Shown here: piece after piece, positions 1 through 8,785 of the stretch
Layout: each line of letters starts with the position of its first letter
How positions within the stretch are numbered: position 1 is the stretch's first letter
Source of the DNA: VAZQ01 sp046733355
GTDB taxonomy: Bacteria > Pseudomonadota > Alphaproteobacteria > Rhizobiales > Xanthobacteraceae
Direction: 5' to 3'
Assembly (NCBI GenBank): GCA_046733355.1
Contig: JBKPOZ010000034.1
Span: 1-64,000 of the forward strand
DNA length: 64,000 bases
Made by a program: the position numbers and the translations under genes
Notes under the pieces: generated by a model
The model's input: the letters and a program-made list of their open reading frames with translations, nothing else
Databases searched by the model: none
What the model was told of the DNA's origin: nothing

Positions 1-261
1 CCGCAGGGGACCGCAAATATTGAAGTGAACGAACCGAGGGTCGCCCAAGCTTCGACCTCCCAAGCCGATTCGGCTCAGGTGCTTTTCAAGCCGATATCGA
101 CGTGGTTTTCGGACGTTCCGCGGCCCCCCGTAGGAATCGGCGGGGATCCGTCACGCTCGATGTGACGGCTTGCCTCGCTTTCAGCGGGACCTACAGGTCG
201 ACAGAGCGCGCGCGTTGGCGCAACAATGGGGCGGCTACGCGCGGCGGTCTGGAGCCGGCCC

Positions 262-579
262 ATGTTTTCAAGCCTCAAGACGGCGTTAAGCCGGCTGTTC
301 GGCGGCGGACAATCTTTGGCCGGCGGGGAAGTGCCCGCGGCTCCTCCGGTCGAGTACAAAGGCTATCGCATCCGGCCTGCGCCCTATCGTGCCGACCGGC
401 TCTATCAGACCGCCGGCGTGATCGAGAAGGACACCCCAGAGGGGACCAAACAGCACCGCTTCGTGCGCGCCGACACGCATCAAAGCCGCGATGATGCGAT
501 CAGCTTTGCCGTAATGAAGGCCAAGCAGATCATCGATCTGCAAGGCGACCGCATTTTCCACGAGGGCAAGGACGCCTGA
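262..579 (+). CDS. HlyU-family protein
   Basis: A 105-residue protein of the HlyU family, small proteins of alphaproteobacteria named after a Vibrio transcription factor but without a helix-turn-helix that I can see. The N-terminus is MFSSLKTALSRLFGGG, followed by a proline linker and the family core, which contains EYKGYRIRPAP, a tyrosine-rich stretch, HRFVRADTH and the end IIDLQGDRIF. I prefer the ATG at 262 over the upstream in-frame ATG at 226 because it begins exactly where the conserved part begins. It stands alone, with about 300 bases without a clear gene on its right. The family assignment is firm; the molecular role is not known from the sequence. Confidence 0.8.
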   Translation: MFSSLKTALSRLFGGGQSLAGGEVPAAPPVEYKGYRIRPAPYRADRLYQTAGVIEKDTPEGTKQHRFVRADTHQSRDDAISFAVMKAKQIIDLQGDRIFHEGKDA

Positions 580-878
580 GAGCGCGGCGCCCCAGCGTTG
601 CGGGAGCGAAGGCAGACCCCCCGCACCAACAGTCATCATCGTTGGGGCAGACAAGGGCGGTGGGCAAGACCACCGTCGCACGCACGCCGCTCGATAACAA
701 AAAGCAAAAACGGCGATCCTGCGTCCTATTCGTTTGTGCTGCGCGGGTATGTCCGGCACTGGCTCGGCAACGTGTGGGCCGAGGATATCGTCACGCGAAA
801 ATGGCCGGCGCCGCCGTGCAACGAGCCCAGGCGCGCGGGTAACCAGCATATTTTGCCCGCCGGCGGACGGGCGCTCCT
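580..878. other. Intergenic stretch with no supported gene
   Basis: About 300 bases between the HlyU-family gene and the P-loop gene. Several overlapping frames are open, but none shows a recognisable domain or a good ribosome binding site. I see no strong terminator here. Confidence 0.5.
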
Positions 879-2321
879 GTGCCGCTGGAACCCACGGCTC
901 GACACAGTGCAGGCGAGCACGCGTCACCTCGCGACCGCTTGGCGACAACGCCCGAGCGCGACAACGCGCCGCTGTTCATCGTGGCGTCGCCGCGCCCGCA
1001 GACCGGCAAGACCTTCCTGGCGCGGCTAATTGTCGATTATCTGCGGCTCGATCGCGCCGATCTGCTGGCCTTTGATATCAATCCGGCAGGCGATTCCCTG
1101 CGGGAATATCTTCCGAGTGTCGCAAGGCGGGCCGATCTGGGCGTGATCGCCGATCAAATGGCCCTGTTCGATGGTCTCGTGAGCGACGACGGCGTAACAA
1201 AAGTCATCGACGTCGGCTACGGTTCATTTGAGCGGTTCTTCCAGATCGCGGAACAGATTGGAATTTTCGCCGAAAGGGAAGGCCGGTCATTGGACTCGTT
1301 CGTTCTTTTTCCCGCCGATGCGCATCCGATATCCGCCATCAGCTATGCCCAGCTCCGTCGCCGTTTCGAAAGCGTGGTGGTCGTTCCGATCTTCAACGAG
1401 GCAATCGCCCCCGGCAAAAAATTGCGCGTTGACTTTCCTTTCTGTCGCGCGGCTGCGGTGCCACTGCAGATTTCGCCGCTCGCGCCCATGCTCAAGGCGC
1501 AATTGGAGCAGTCCAATTCCTCCTTTCTCGACTTTTATGAGGAACTCCCGCCGGCCATTCCGGCGGGACTTGCCTATGAGCTGCGCTCCTGGACGCGCCG
1601 CACCTTCATCGAATTTCGCGAGCTTGAGCTGCGGCTGCTGCTCGAAAAGCTCCGTTGGCTCTGCCGCGCCTGCGGCTCTGACTCAGTGACCTTCGAAAGA
1701 GATCAGCGTGCGCACCGGCACGGCAAGCTTGCGCAGCCGCTCCGCCCCGCCGAGGTCCGGCAGGTCAATGATGAAACAGGCGGCGAGAACCTGCGCGCCG
1801 AGCTGGCGCAACAGCTTGACTGCACCCTCGGCGGTGCCCCCCGTGGCGATGAGATCATCGACCAGAATGACCCGATCGCCACGTTCGACCGCATCCTCAT
1901 GCATTTCGATCTCGTCGAGTCCGTATTCGAGCGAGTAGGCCACGGAAACGCGTTTGTGCGGGAGCTTGCCCTTTTTACGGATCGGGACAAAGCCTGCCGA
2001 AACCTGATGCGCGACAGCGCCGCCCAGGATGAACCCGCGCGCCTCAATCCCTGCGACCTTGTCGATCTTCGAGCCCGCCCAAGGCTGCACCAGTTCGTCC
2101 ACGGCGCGCCGGAACGCCCGCGCGTTCCCAAGGAGCGTGGTTATGTCCCGGAACACGATTCCCGCCTTGGGGTAATCCGGAATGGAGCGGACAGATGCCT
2201 TCAGATCGTGCTCGAACTCGATGCTGACCATGCCTCGTCTCAGCGGAATGCCTCGGTTGCGATAAAGCCCACTCTGGCGAAGCATGAGCCCGCGCGCAAC
2301 CACGCGCGGCTGGACGGCTGA
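879..2321 (+). CDS. P-loop NTPase-like protein, open frame continuing through antisense of apt
   Basis: The first ~270 residues look like a cytosolic ParA/CobQ-like nucleotide-binding protein. There is a P-loop at about residues 37-45 (SPRPQTGKT), followed by a strand and an FDINPAGD segment near residue 64. The sensible protein sequence stops near base 1690 (around LRWLCRACG). From there the frame stays open for another 630 bases, and this part is only the reverse complement of apt, rich in Arg and His. The gene probably once ended near 1690, where TGA triplets lie in both other frames, so a small indel may have removed the stop. The start at 879 is uncertain because GTG and TTG alternatives exist. 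The substrate is unknown. Confidence 0.55.
   Translation: MPLEPTARHSAGEHASPRDRLATTPERDNAPLFIVASPRPQTGKTFLARLIVDYLRLDRADLLAFDINPAGDSLREYLPSVARRADLGVIADQMALFDGLVSDDGVTKVIDVGYGSFERFFQIAEQIGIFAEREGRSLDSFVLFPADAHPISAISYAQLRRRFESVVVVPIFNEAIAPGKKLRVDFPFCRAAAVPLQISPLAPMLKAQLEQSNSSFLDFYEELPPAIPAGLAYELRSWTRRTFIEFRELELRLLLEKLRWLCRACGSDSVTFERDQRAHRHGKLAQPLRPAEVRQVNDETGGENLRAELAQQLDCTLGGAPRGDEIIDQNDPIATFDRILMHFDLVESVFERVGHGNAFVRELALFTDRDKACRNLMRDSAAQDEPARLNPCDLVDLRARPRLHQFVHGAPERPRVPKERGYVPEHDSRLGVIRNGADRCLQIVLELDADHASSQRNASVAIKPTLAKHEPARNHARLDG
1683..2231 (-). CDS. apt: Adenine phosphoribosyltransferase
   Basis: This 182-residue cytosolic enzyme converts adenine and PRPP to AMP in purine salvage. The PRPP-binding signature VILVDDLIATGGT lies at about residues 121-133. 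The N-terminal IPDYPKAGIVFRDIT and GIEARGFILG segments are typical of bacterial Apt, and the length is normal. I chose the ATG at 2231 (MVSIEFEHDLKASVR) because upstream in-frame sequence to 2333 is not Apt-like. It lies downstream of the bc1/mtnP operon on the same strand but is separated from it by the oppositely oriented reductase gene. MtnP can also release adenine, so the pair makes sense together in adenine recycling. Confidence 0.95.
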   Translation of the reverse strand: MVSIEFEHDLKASVRSIPDYPKAGIVFRDITTLLGNARAFRRAVDELVQPWAGSKIDKVAGIEARGFILGGAVAHQVSAGFVPIRKKGKLPHKRVSVAYSLEYGLDEIEMHEDAVERGDRVILVDDLIATGGTAEGAVKLLRQLGAQVLAACFIIDLPDLGGAERLRKLAVPVRTLISFEGH

Positions 2322-2323
2322 AC

Positions 2324-3292
2324 ATGGCGCCATTGCCTGTCGTGCCGATTATCGGCGGCGGCCCCGCGGGCATGTCATGCGCGCTGTGGCTTCATAATTA
2401 TGGGCTCGATCCTGTTATCATAGAGAGGGAGAACGTGTTGGGAGGCATGGCCCAGCGCGACCCGTTCCCCAATGAGGGACTGCTGGGTCGTCGCGCAGAA
2501 ACCGGAAGGGAAAGTGCCGCGGCATTTGCCGCGCATATCGGGCAGCTGAACATTCGGACCTGGGAGGGTGCTGCACCCGTTGCCGTGCAGCGCACAGCCG
2601 CTGAGGATTTTGGGCTTGAGATCAGACTGTCCACTGCTTCGAGCCGCTCTCTACTCAGCAAGGTCCTAGTAATCGCCACCGGCACACGGTTTGCGGGCGA
2701 AGAATGGCTCGCCCGAGTTCGCAACGCACGCGAGTGGGCGGAGCGCGGCCGCGTGCATCTGGGCGCGCCCTGGGCGGGCGAGGCGGACAGCGATCTAGGT
2801 TCGCACGTGGCGGTGATCGGCGGTGGAGACAATGCATTCGATGTTGCACGCATGCTCGTTGAAAAAGGCGTGCGCGCAACCATCGTGATGCGCTCGCAAG
2901 CTCCAAGAGCACGAGCATCAATGGTCGAGCGCCTGCGCATGCATGAACGATCAGGCCGCGCGCGTGTGATCGCCGGCCGCACCGTCGAGGCACTCACAGA
3001 CGCACGTGGAGAGCTGGGCCTTTGCCTTGACGACGGCAGCGAGCTCAATTCGGATCATGTGCTTCTTCTTTTTGGATACCGGCCAAATTCCGATGAGAAC
3101 TGGATCGCCGCTCTCGCACTCGCGATGGATCCGCGGGGCTATCTCACAGCTCAAGAAAACATGGAAACATCATGCCGGGGGATATTCGCAATCGGCGATG
3201 TGGCCAACCCTCTGCACCCCTCCATTCCAACGGCGTTGGGTAGCGCAACGAAGGCCGCGCGCGAGATCGCGCGCAGACTGCAGCAGGCGTAA
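2324..3292 (+). CDS. FAD/NAD(P)-binding reductase of thioredoxin-reductase fold
   Basis: A 322-residue flavoprotein with two Rossmann nucleotide-binding sites: GGGPAGM at residues 11-17 for FAD, and VAVIGGGDNAFDVARM at about 162-177 for NAD(P)H. A closing FAIGDV motif, which contacts FAD, lies near residue 293. The active-site CxxC of true thioredoxin reductase is absent from the central domain. The protein is therefore more likely a ferredoxin/flavodoxin-NADP reductase of the TrxR-like type, or another small-molecule reductase. It begins within a few bases of the apt upstream region and is convergent with mtnP on its right. The electron acceptor cannot be read from the sequence. Confidence 0.75.
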   Translation: MAPLPVVPIIGGGPAGMSCALWLHNYGLDPVIIERENVLGGMAQRDPFPNEGLLGRRAETGRESAAAFAAHIGQLNIRTWEGAAPVAVQRTAAEDFGLEIRLSTASSRSLLSKVLVIATGTRFAGEEWLARVRNAREWAERGRVHLGAPWAGEADSDLGSHVAVIGGGDNAFDVARMLVEKGVRATIVMRSQAPRARASMVERLRMHERSGRARVIAGRTVEALTDARGELGLCLDDGSELNSDHVLLLFGYRPNSDENWIAALALAMDPRGYLTAQENMETSCRGIFAIGDVANPLHPSIPTALGSATKAAREIARRLQQA

Positions 3293-3300
3293 GGAGTGCG

Positions 3301-4185
3301 CTACTTGGGCCTGAGCACGCGCCCGGCGATCGCATCAAGCTTTCGCAACAGCTTGCGGTCGCGCGCGTCAGGCGCAGTGATCAGCGCATTATCAAGCGCG
3401 CGGTCTGAGCCGATCGGGCAAGGCTCGTGCTCGGCGGGAAAATCGCGCGCGAGTCGCGCCACCAGATCTTTCGCTTTCTCGGCATTGGCGGTGAGCACGG
3501 CGATAATGTCCTGCACGGTGACGGCATCATGGTCGGGATGCCAGCAGTCGAAGTCGGTGACCATGGCGACAGTTGCGTAGGAAATCTCCGCCTCGCGGGC
3601 GAGCTTGGCCTCCGGAAGGTTGGTCATGCCGATTACCGAATAGCCGAGCTGCTTGTACGTCATGCTTTCCGCCAAGGTGGAGAACTGCGGACCCTCGATA
3701 CACACATAGGTGCCGCCGCGAACAAGCTTGATGCCTTCGCCATCGGCGGCGGCGGCAATGCGGTCCTGCAGTCGCGGCGAGACAGGGTGCGCCATGGAAA
3801 CATGCGCCACGCAACCTGTGCCGAAGAACGAGCTTGCGCGCGCGAAGGTGCGATCGACGAATTGGTCGACAAGCACGAAAGTCCCGGGCGGCAGGTCTTC
3901 TTTGAACGAGCCGCAGGCGGAAAGGGAGACCAGGTCAGTGACGCCCGCGCGCTTGAGCACATCGATATTGGCCCGGTAGTTGATATCCGTGGGCGAGATT
4001 CGATGGCCCTGATCATGACGCGAGAGGAAAACCACGTCGGTCTGCGCGATCCTGCCAACGCGCAGCGGTGATGATGGCTTGCCCCAGGGGCTCGCGATGT
4101 TTTTCGCACGCACCCGCTCGAGCCCGGGCAAATCATAAATGCCTGATCCGCCGATGATGCCGAGCACTGCTCTGGTCATTGCCAT
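3301..4185 (-). CDS. mtnP: S-methyl-5'-thioadenosine phosphorylase
   Basis: This 294-residue enzyme cleaves methylthioadenosine, a polyamine by-product, with phosphate to give adenine and methylthioribose-1-phosphate. The N-terminal phosphate-binding IIGGSGIYDLPGLE, the HDQGHRISPTDINYRANI segment, SLSACGSF and the substrate-binding GPQFSTLAES all match the PNP/MTAP class 2 family. The length is normal. It begins 6 bases after the end of cytochrome c1 on the same strand, so it is probably the last gene of the bc1 operon. This order (petA, cytochrome b, c1, mtnP, apt) is common in Hyphomicrobiales. Confidence 0.93.
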   Translation of the reverse strand: MAMTRAVLGIIGGSGIYDLPGLERVRAKNIASPWGKPSSPLRVGRIAQTDVVFLSRHDQGHRISPTDINYRANIDVLKRAGVTDLVSLSACGSFKEDLPPGTFVLVDQFVDRTFARASSFFGTGCVAHVSMAHPVSPRLQDRIAAAADGEGIKLVRGGTYVCIEGPQFSTLAESMTYKQLGYSVIGMTNLPEAKLAREAEISYATVAMVTDFDCWHPDHDAVTVQDIIAVLTANAEKAKDLVARLARDFPAEHEPCPIGSDRALDNALITAPDARDRKLLRKLDAIAGRVLRPK

Positions 4186-4191
4186 GCTGGT

Positions 4192-5073
4192 TCAGCGGCG
4201 CGGATATTCGACCGGCGGTCGCGGCGTGAGCTCCTCCGGATGCAGCTCGACCGCGTGCCAAACCTTCTTTTTGGTGAAATAGAGCAACGTGGCGAGCACG
4301 ATGAGGAAAATGAAAACCTGCAGCCCCACGCGTTTTCTCTGCACGAGATGCGGCTCCGCCGTCCACATCAGAAAGGCGGCAATGTCTTTGGCGTACTGCT
4401 CGAGCTTCATCGGCGCGCCATCGCTGTAGTCGACGCGGCCATCCATCAAAGGCGGGGGCATCACGATGGCGTGCGCGGGATAGTACCTGTTGTAGAAGCT
4501 GTCCGGCGGAACAGTGACGCCGGGGGGCGGCTTTTCCTCATAGCCCTGCAGCAGCGCGGTGATGTAGTCGGGGCCCTGTTCCTGATATTGGGTGAAGAAG
4601 TTGAACAGCCAGTACGGAAATGGAGTCTCATAGCTGCGTGCTTTGGCGATGACGGAGAGGTCGGGCGGCACCGCGTTGAAACGCGCGCGCGCGGCCTGGT
4701 CGTTCGGGAAGGGCGAGGGGAAATAATCCGCGAGCCGGCCGGGGCGTTGAAACATTTCGCCCTGGTCGTTCGGCCCGTCCTGCACCTGGTACTCGGCCGC
4801 AACCGCCGCCGCCTGCGCCGACGTGAACCCGGGCCCGCCGGGATCAGCCAGGTTGCGAAACGCGATGAGCTTGAGCGAGTGGCAGGTCGAGCAGACTTCG
4901 CGATAGACCTTGAAGCCGCGCTGCAGCTGCGCCTCGTCGAATTTTCCGAATGGTCCGGCGAAGGACCACCTGTTCCTGGGTGGTGTCGCTACCTCATGCT
5001 CTTGCGCCACTGCGGGCGCGAGCCACGCGAAAAAGGCAATGCCACAGGCCACGATCCACGCCCCCCAGGACAT
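4192..5073 (-). CDS. petC: Ubiquinol-cytochrome c reductase, cytochrome c1 subunit
   Basis: A 293-residue periplasm-facing subunit of the bc1 complex (complex III) that passes electrons from the Rieske centre to cytochrome c. A signal peptide at residues 1-23 ends in PAVA. The haem c motif is CSTCH at 61-65. The distal methionine region contains PPPLMDGRVDY, and a C-terminal membrane anchor lies at about 250-270. The ATG at 5073 follows the cytochrome b stop by 8 bases and opens directly into the signal peptide. The frame is open further upstream, but that sequence is antisense-like. Cytochrome b and c1 are separate here, unlike the fused fbcH of Bradyrhizobium. Confidence 0.94.
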   Translation of the reverse strand: MSWGAWIVACGIAFFAWLAPAVAQEHEVATPPRNRWSFAGPFGKFDEAQLQRGFKVYREVCSTCHSLKLIAFRNLADPGGPGFTSAQAAAVAAEYQVQDGPNDQGEMFQRPGRLADYFPSPFPNDQAARARFNAVPPDLSVIAKARSYETPFPYWLFNFFTQYQEQGPDYITALLQGYEEKPPPGVTVPPDSFYNRYYPAHAIVMPPPLMDGRVDYSDGAPMKLEQYAKDIAAFLMWTAEPHLVQRKRVGLQVFIFLIVLATLLYFTKKKVWHAVELHPEELTPRPPVEYPRR

Positions 5074-5081
5074 TGCCTGCC

Positions 5082-6359
5082 TCACGCCTGGTGTGCGCCG
5101 GCTGGAGTGGGCGCGGGCGCGCCGGCGCGGGGACCCTCGCGCAAAACTGCCTGTGAAATCGATGCCGGCAGCGGCTTCGTTTTCTCCACGCGGCCGAGCA
5201 CCGGAAGAATGATGAGAAAGTATGCGAAGTAGTACGCGGTGAAAAAACGTGCGATGAGCACGTAAGCGCCTTCGGGCGGCTTGGAGCCGAGCCAGCCCAG
5301 ACCCACGCACGTGATGAAGAATAGCCAGAAAAACTGACGATACACGGGCCGATACTTGGCAGAGCGCACGGGTGACGTGTCGAGCCACGGCAGGAAGGCG
5401 AGAATCACAATGGAGGCGCCGAGCGCAATGACGCCGAGGAGCTTGTTGGGGATCGCGCGCAGGATGGCGTAGAACGGCAGATAATACCATTCCGGGACGA
5501 TGTGCGTCGGCGTCACCGATGGATTAGCCGGGATGTAGTTGTCGGAATGGCCGAGAAAGTTCGGCGTGTAGAACACAAACCACGCGAAGAGGATGCAGAA
5601 CACCACCATCAGGAACGTGTCCTTGATCGTGGCGTAAGGCGTGAACGCGACCGTGTCGCGGTCGGTGACGGGCTCGATCCCGTCCGGATTGTTCTGGCCC
5701 ACCATATGCAAGGCCCAAATGTGCAGGACGACCACCCCGGCGATCACGAACGGCAACAGATAGTGCAGCGCGTAAAAGCGATTGAGCGTGGGATTTCCGA
5801 CGGCGTAGCCGCCCCACAGCCAGGTGACGATGCTCTCGCCGACGAGCGGAATGGCCGAGAACAGGTTGGTGATGACAGTCGCCGCCCAGAAGCTCATCTG
5901 TCCCCAGGGCAGCACGTAACCCATGAATCCGGTCATGATCATCAGCAACAACAGAATCACGCCGAGGATCCAGAGCACCTCGCGCGGCTCCTTGTAGGAG
6001 CCGTAATACATGCCGCGAAACATGTGCACATAGGCGGCGAGAAAGAACATCGAGGCGCCGTTTGCGTGCAGGTAGCGCAGGAGCCAGCCATAATTGACGT
6101 CGCGCATGATCTGCTCGACGGAGTTGAACGCGAAATCCACGTGCGGCGTGTAGTGCATCGCAAGCACGATGCCGGTGACGATCTGCACACCGAGCATGAA
6201 GGCGAGAATGCCTCCGAACGTCCACCAGTAGTTGAGGTTTCGCGGGGTGGGATAGACGACGAAGGAGGAATAGACGAGCCCGGCGATTGGCAGCCGGCGC
6301 TCCAGCCATTGCATGAACGCGCTTTGCGGCTGGTAAGTCGAATTTCCGCTCATGCTCAA
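5082..6359 (-). CDS. petB: Ubiquinol-cytochrome c reductase, cytochrome b subunit
   Basis: A 425-residue integral membrane subunit of complex III that carries both b haems and the quinol and quinone sites. Eight transmembrane helices are visible. The haem-ligand histidines occur in the AMHYTPHV/YVHMFRG pair and in the HYLLPF...HIWALH segment. The Qo-site motif PEWYYLPFYAIL is present. The protein ends in a short Pro/Ala tail (GAPAPTPAGAHQA) with its own TGA at 5082-5084. It lies 4 bases downstream of petA and 8 bases upstream of petC, in a tight operon. Confidence 0.95.
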   Translation of the reverse strand: MSMSGNSTYQPQSAFMQWLERRLPIAGLVYSSFVVYPTPRNLNYWWTFGGILAFMLGVQIVTGIVLAMHYTPHVDFAFNSVEQIMRDVNYGWLLRYLHANGASMFFLAAYVHMFRGMYYGSYKEPREVLWILGVILLLLMIMTGFMGYVLPWGQMSFWAATVITNLFSAIPLVGESIVTWLWGGYAVGNPTLNRFYALHYLLPFVIAGVVVLHIWALHMVGQNNPDGIEPVTDRDTVAFTPYATIKDTFLMVVFCILFAWFVFYTPNFLGHSDNYIPANPSVTPTHIVPEWYYLPFYAILRAIPNKLLGVIALGASIVILAFLPWLDTSPVRSAKYRPVYRQFFWLFFITCVGLGWLGSKPPEGAYVLIARFFTAYYFAYFLIILPVLGRVEKTKPLPASISQAVLREGPRAGAPAPTPAGAHQA

Positions 6360-6363
6360 ACCT

Positions 6364-6912
6364 TCACGCTACAGCTGAGCCAGTCGAGCCGATCCGGATC
6401 TTTGTGTCGGAGACGAATTCGTAGGGCGGCAGCGCCAGGTTGGCCGGAGCCGGGCCTTGCCGGATGCGGCCGGAAGTGTCGTAAACCGATCCATGGCAGG
6501 GGCAGAAGTAACCGTTGTAGGGACCCTGCTCGGCGAGCGGTATGCAACCAAGATGCGTGCAGATCGCTATCAGCACCTGCCACTGCTCGTGCCCAGGCTT
6601 GACGCGCGCAGAATCCGGTTGTGGATCGGGCAGCTTGGCGACGTCCACGTTCTGCGCCTCTTCGATCTGTTTCTTCGTGCGGTGGGTGATGAAGATCGGC
6701 TTGCTGCGCCAGAATACCTTGATCGCTTGCCCCTCCGGAATGGGAGTGAGGTCGACCTCGACCGGCGCACCGGCCGCGATGGTCGAGGCATCCGGGTTCA
6801 TTTCCGCAATCAGCGGCCAGAGCACGGCGGCGGTGCCGATCGCCGCCACGGTGCCGGTCGCGATGTACAAGAAATCGCGGCGTGTCGGCTCGGTCGACGC
6901 AATGGCGGTCAC
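6364..6912 (-). CDS. petA: Ubiquinol-cytochrome c reductase, Rieske iron-sulfur subunit
   Basis: A 182-residue Rieske protein of the bc1 complex. The N-terminus carries a Tat-type twin-arginine signal/anchor (TRRDFLYIATG) followed by one membrane helix. The [2Fe-2S] ligands are in box 1, CTHLGC (residues 118-123), and box 2, CPCHGS (137-142). The cysteines of both boxes that form the stabilising disulfide are present. It is the first gene of the petA-petB-petC-mtnP run on the minus strand, so the promoter should lie between 6913 and about 7110. I saw no recognisable operator there. Confidence 0.96.
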   Translation of the reverse strand: MTAIASTEPTRRDFLYIATGTVAAIGTAAVLWPLIAEMNPDASTIAAGAPVEVDLTPIPEGQAIKVFWRSKPIFITHRTKKQIEEAQNVDVAKLPDPQPDSARVKPGHEQWQVLIAICTHLGCIPLAEQGPYNGYFCPCHGSVYDTSGRIRQGPAPANLALPPYEFVSDTKIRIGSTGSAVA

Positions 6913-7114
6913 GCGAAAACCCCTTCTGTTCTCTCAGGAAATATGGGGGTGCGAGCGGATGCCCATGAGGGGTGGAGGCCGGCAAATCCAGCAGTGTTTT
7001 ATTGGCATCGATGGGAAATCAGCGCAAGTGGTGCGCCGTTCGCGCGCGGCCCTGCGCGTAACAGTCTGCGCCAATGGCTGGTTATCTGTATCTTTCCGAA
7101 CGGGCAGATGCGCG

Positions 7115-7576
7115 ATGCGGATCGCTCTCTTTCAGCCTGATATTCCTCAAAACACCGGAACGATACTTCGGCTCGCCGCCTGTCTCGGCATTCAGGCGCA
7201 CATTATCGAGCCAGCGGGCTTTCCCACTACGGACCGGGCATTGCGACGCGCAGGAATGGACTATCTCGATCAGGTCGAGATCGTGCGCCACGCAAGCTGG
7301 CGCGCATTCGAGGCTTGGCGAGCTGCCGAGCAGGTGAGACTGCTCCTGTTCACCACGGGCGCAAGCATGTCGTATCTCGATTACATGTTCGAGCCGAGCG
7401 ATGTCCTGCTGTTCGGGCGCGAGTCATCGGGAGTGCCGCAAGAGGTGCACGCTGCTGCCGACGCTCGCCTCGTCATTCCCATGCGTCCGGGGCTGCGCTC
7501 GCTCAATGTGGCGGTAGCCGCCGGCATGGTAATTGGCGAAGCGATGCGGCAGGCGAAAGTGAAAGAAACGGGGTAA
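7115..7576 (+). CDS. trmL: tRNA (cytidine(34)-2'-O)-methyltransferase
   Basis: A 153-residue SPOUT-class methyltransferase that 2'-O-methylates the wobble base of certain leucine tRNAs using SAM. The N-terminus MRIALFQPDIPQNTGTILRL is characteristic of TrmL. The SAM knot is visible as LLFGRESSGVP, PMRPGLRSLNVAVAAGM and the closing helix. The start at 7115 is set by this conserved N-terminus; the frame is open far upstream but not conserved. It is divergent from petA and followed 270 bases later by hemF on the same strand. Confidence 0.93.
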   Translation: MRIALFQPDIPQNTGTILRLAACLGIQAHIIEPAGFPTTDRALRRAGMDYLDQVEIVRHASWRAFEAWRAAEQVRLLLFTTGASMSYLDYMFEPSDVLLFGRESSGVPQEVHAAADARLVIPMRPGLRSLNVAVAAGMVIGEAMRQAKVKETG

Positions 7577-7849
7577 TCTTGAATACCTGGATGAGGCGTT
7601 GGAGGCGGGTGAAGGACTTCATCGCGCCGCACGGCGCCGCCCCTCACCCGCCTCGCTCGCTGGCGCTAGCCGCCGCGACCCACTTGCGAAATCCCCCGAG
7701 CAAGTGGAGGGCGACATCGCACTCCCAGATCCCCCACGCGCCGAAGGTTTATTGAACACAATGGCAAAAAAGAGCCCCACGGAAAATTTTTCCACGCCTT
7801 CATTCGCGGTTGCGGTCTGTTCTGTCTGCCGTAATTCTGAGAGGCGCGG
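7577..7849. other. Intergenic region between trmL and hemF
   Basis: About 270 bases with no convincing gene. It holds a short inverted repeat of the form CCACTTGC ... GCAAGTGG (about 7680-7708) embedded in a sequence resembling dispersed rhizobial intergenic repeats. No clear operator was seen. Confidence 0.4.
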
Positions 7850-8782
7850 ATGTCTGCGCTGGGCAACGAAAATCCTGCAGAGGCGCACGTGAGCTGCGTG
7901 CAGTTGGAAAGTCGCAAAGCGCGGGCGCGCGCCTGGTTCGAGCACTTGCGCGACGATATTTGTGGCGCATTCGAGGCTCTGGAGCGCGCTTTGCCACAAA
8001 CCGCGCCGCTCGCAGAGTGCGTTGGCGGAAAATTCCAGCGCACGCCCTGGACGCGCGCGGATCATGCCGGTGGGCCAGGAGGCGGCGGCGTGATGGCGCT
8101 CATGAAAGGCCGCGTCTTCGAGAAAGTCGGGGTGCATGTCTCCACCGTATTCGGCGAATTCGCGCCGGAATTCCGCAAGGACATACCCGGAACGGAAACC
8201 GACCCGCGATTCTGGGCGTCTGGAATTTCGCTCATCGCGCATCCGCAAAGCCCGCACGTCCCCGCTGTGCACATGAACACCCGGTTCGTGATTACCAGCA
8301 AGGCCTGGTTCGGCGGCGGTGCAGATTTGACTCCTGTCCTGAACGAGCGGCGGCGCCAGGACGATCCTGACACGGTCGCGTTTCACAATGCGATGCGGCG
8401 GGCATGCGATGCCCATCCGGCAGTTGCTTCGTACGAAAAGTACAAGAAGTGGTGCGATGAATACTTTGTTCTGAAGCACCGTGGCGAGGCGCGCGGCATC
8501 GGCGGCATCTTTTTCGATTATCTCGACAGCGGCGATTGGGAGGGGGATTTCGCTTTTACGCAGGACGTGGGCCGCGCCTTTCTGAATGTATATCCGGAGC
8601 TCGTGCGCCGGAACTTCGCTCAGCCGTGGAGCGACGCGGAACGAGAGGAGCAGCTCATCCGGCGCGGGCGTTACGTGGAATTCAATCTGCTCTACGACCG
8701 GGGCACGATTTTCGGCCTGCGCACCGGAGGCAACGTCGAATCGATCCTGTCGTCGCTGCCGCCGATCGTGAAATGGCCCTGA
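7850..8782 (+). CDS. hemF: Oxygen-dependent coproporphyrinogen III oxidase
   Basis: A 310-residue cytosolic enzyme that decarboxylates two propionates of coproporphyrinogen III to vinyl groups in haem synthesis, using O2. The family signature is clear: GGKFQRTPW, GGGGVMALMKG, VHMNTRFV, the WFGGGADLTP segment, HRGEARGIGGIFFDYL and the C-terminal RGRYVEFNLLYDRGTIFGLRTGG are all present in order. The length is normal. It is transcribed alone from a 270-base upstream region that follows trmL. Confidence 0.97.
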   Translation: MSALGNENPAEAHVSCVQLESRKARARAWFEHLRDDICGAFEALERALPQTAPLAECVGGKFQRTPWTRADHAGGPGGGGVMALMKGRVFEKVGVHVSTVFGEFAPEFRKDIPGTETDPRFWASGISLIAHPQSPHVPAVHMNTRFVITSKAWFGGGADLTPVLNERRRQDDPDTVAFHNAMRRACDAHPAVASYEKYKKWCDEYFVLKHRGEARGIGGIFFDYLDSGDWEGDFAFTQDVGRAFLNVYPELVRRNFAQPWSDAEREEQLIRRGRYVEFNLLYDRGTIFGLRTGGNVESILSSLPPIVKWP

Positions 8783-8785
8783 AAC

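Noticed and set aside
6457..7140. Long plus-strand frame opposite petA
   Set aside because: It is an antisense shadow of the Rieske gene. No domain or ribosome binding site supports it.
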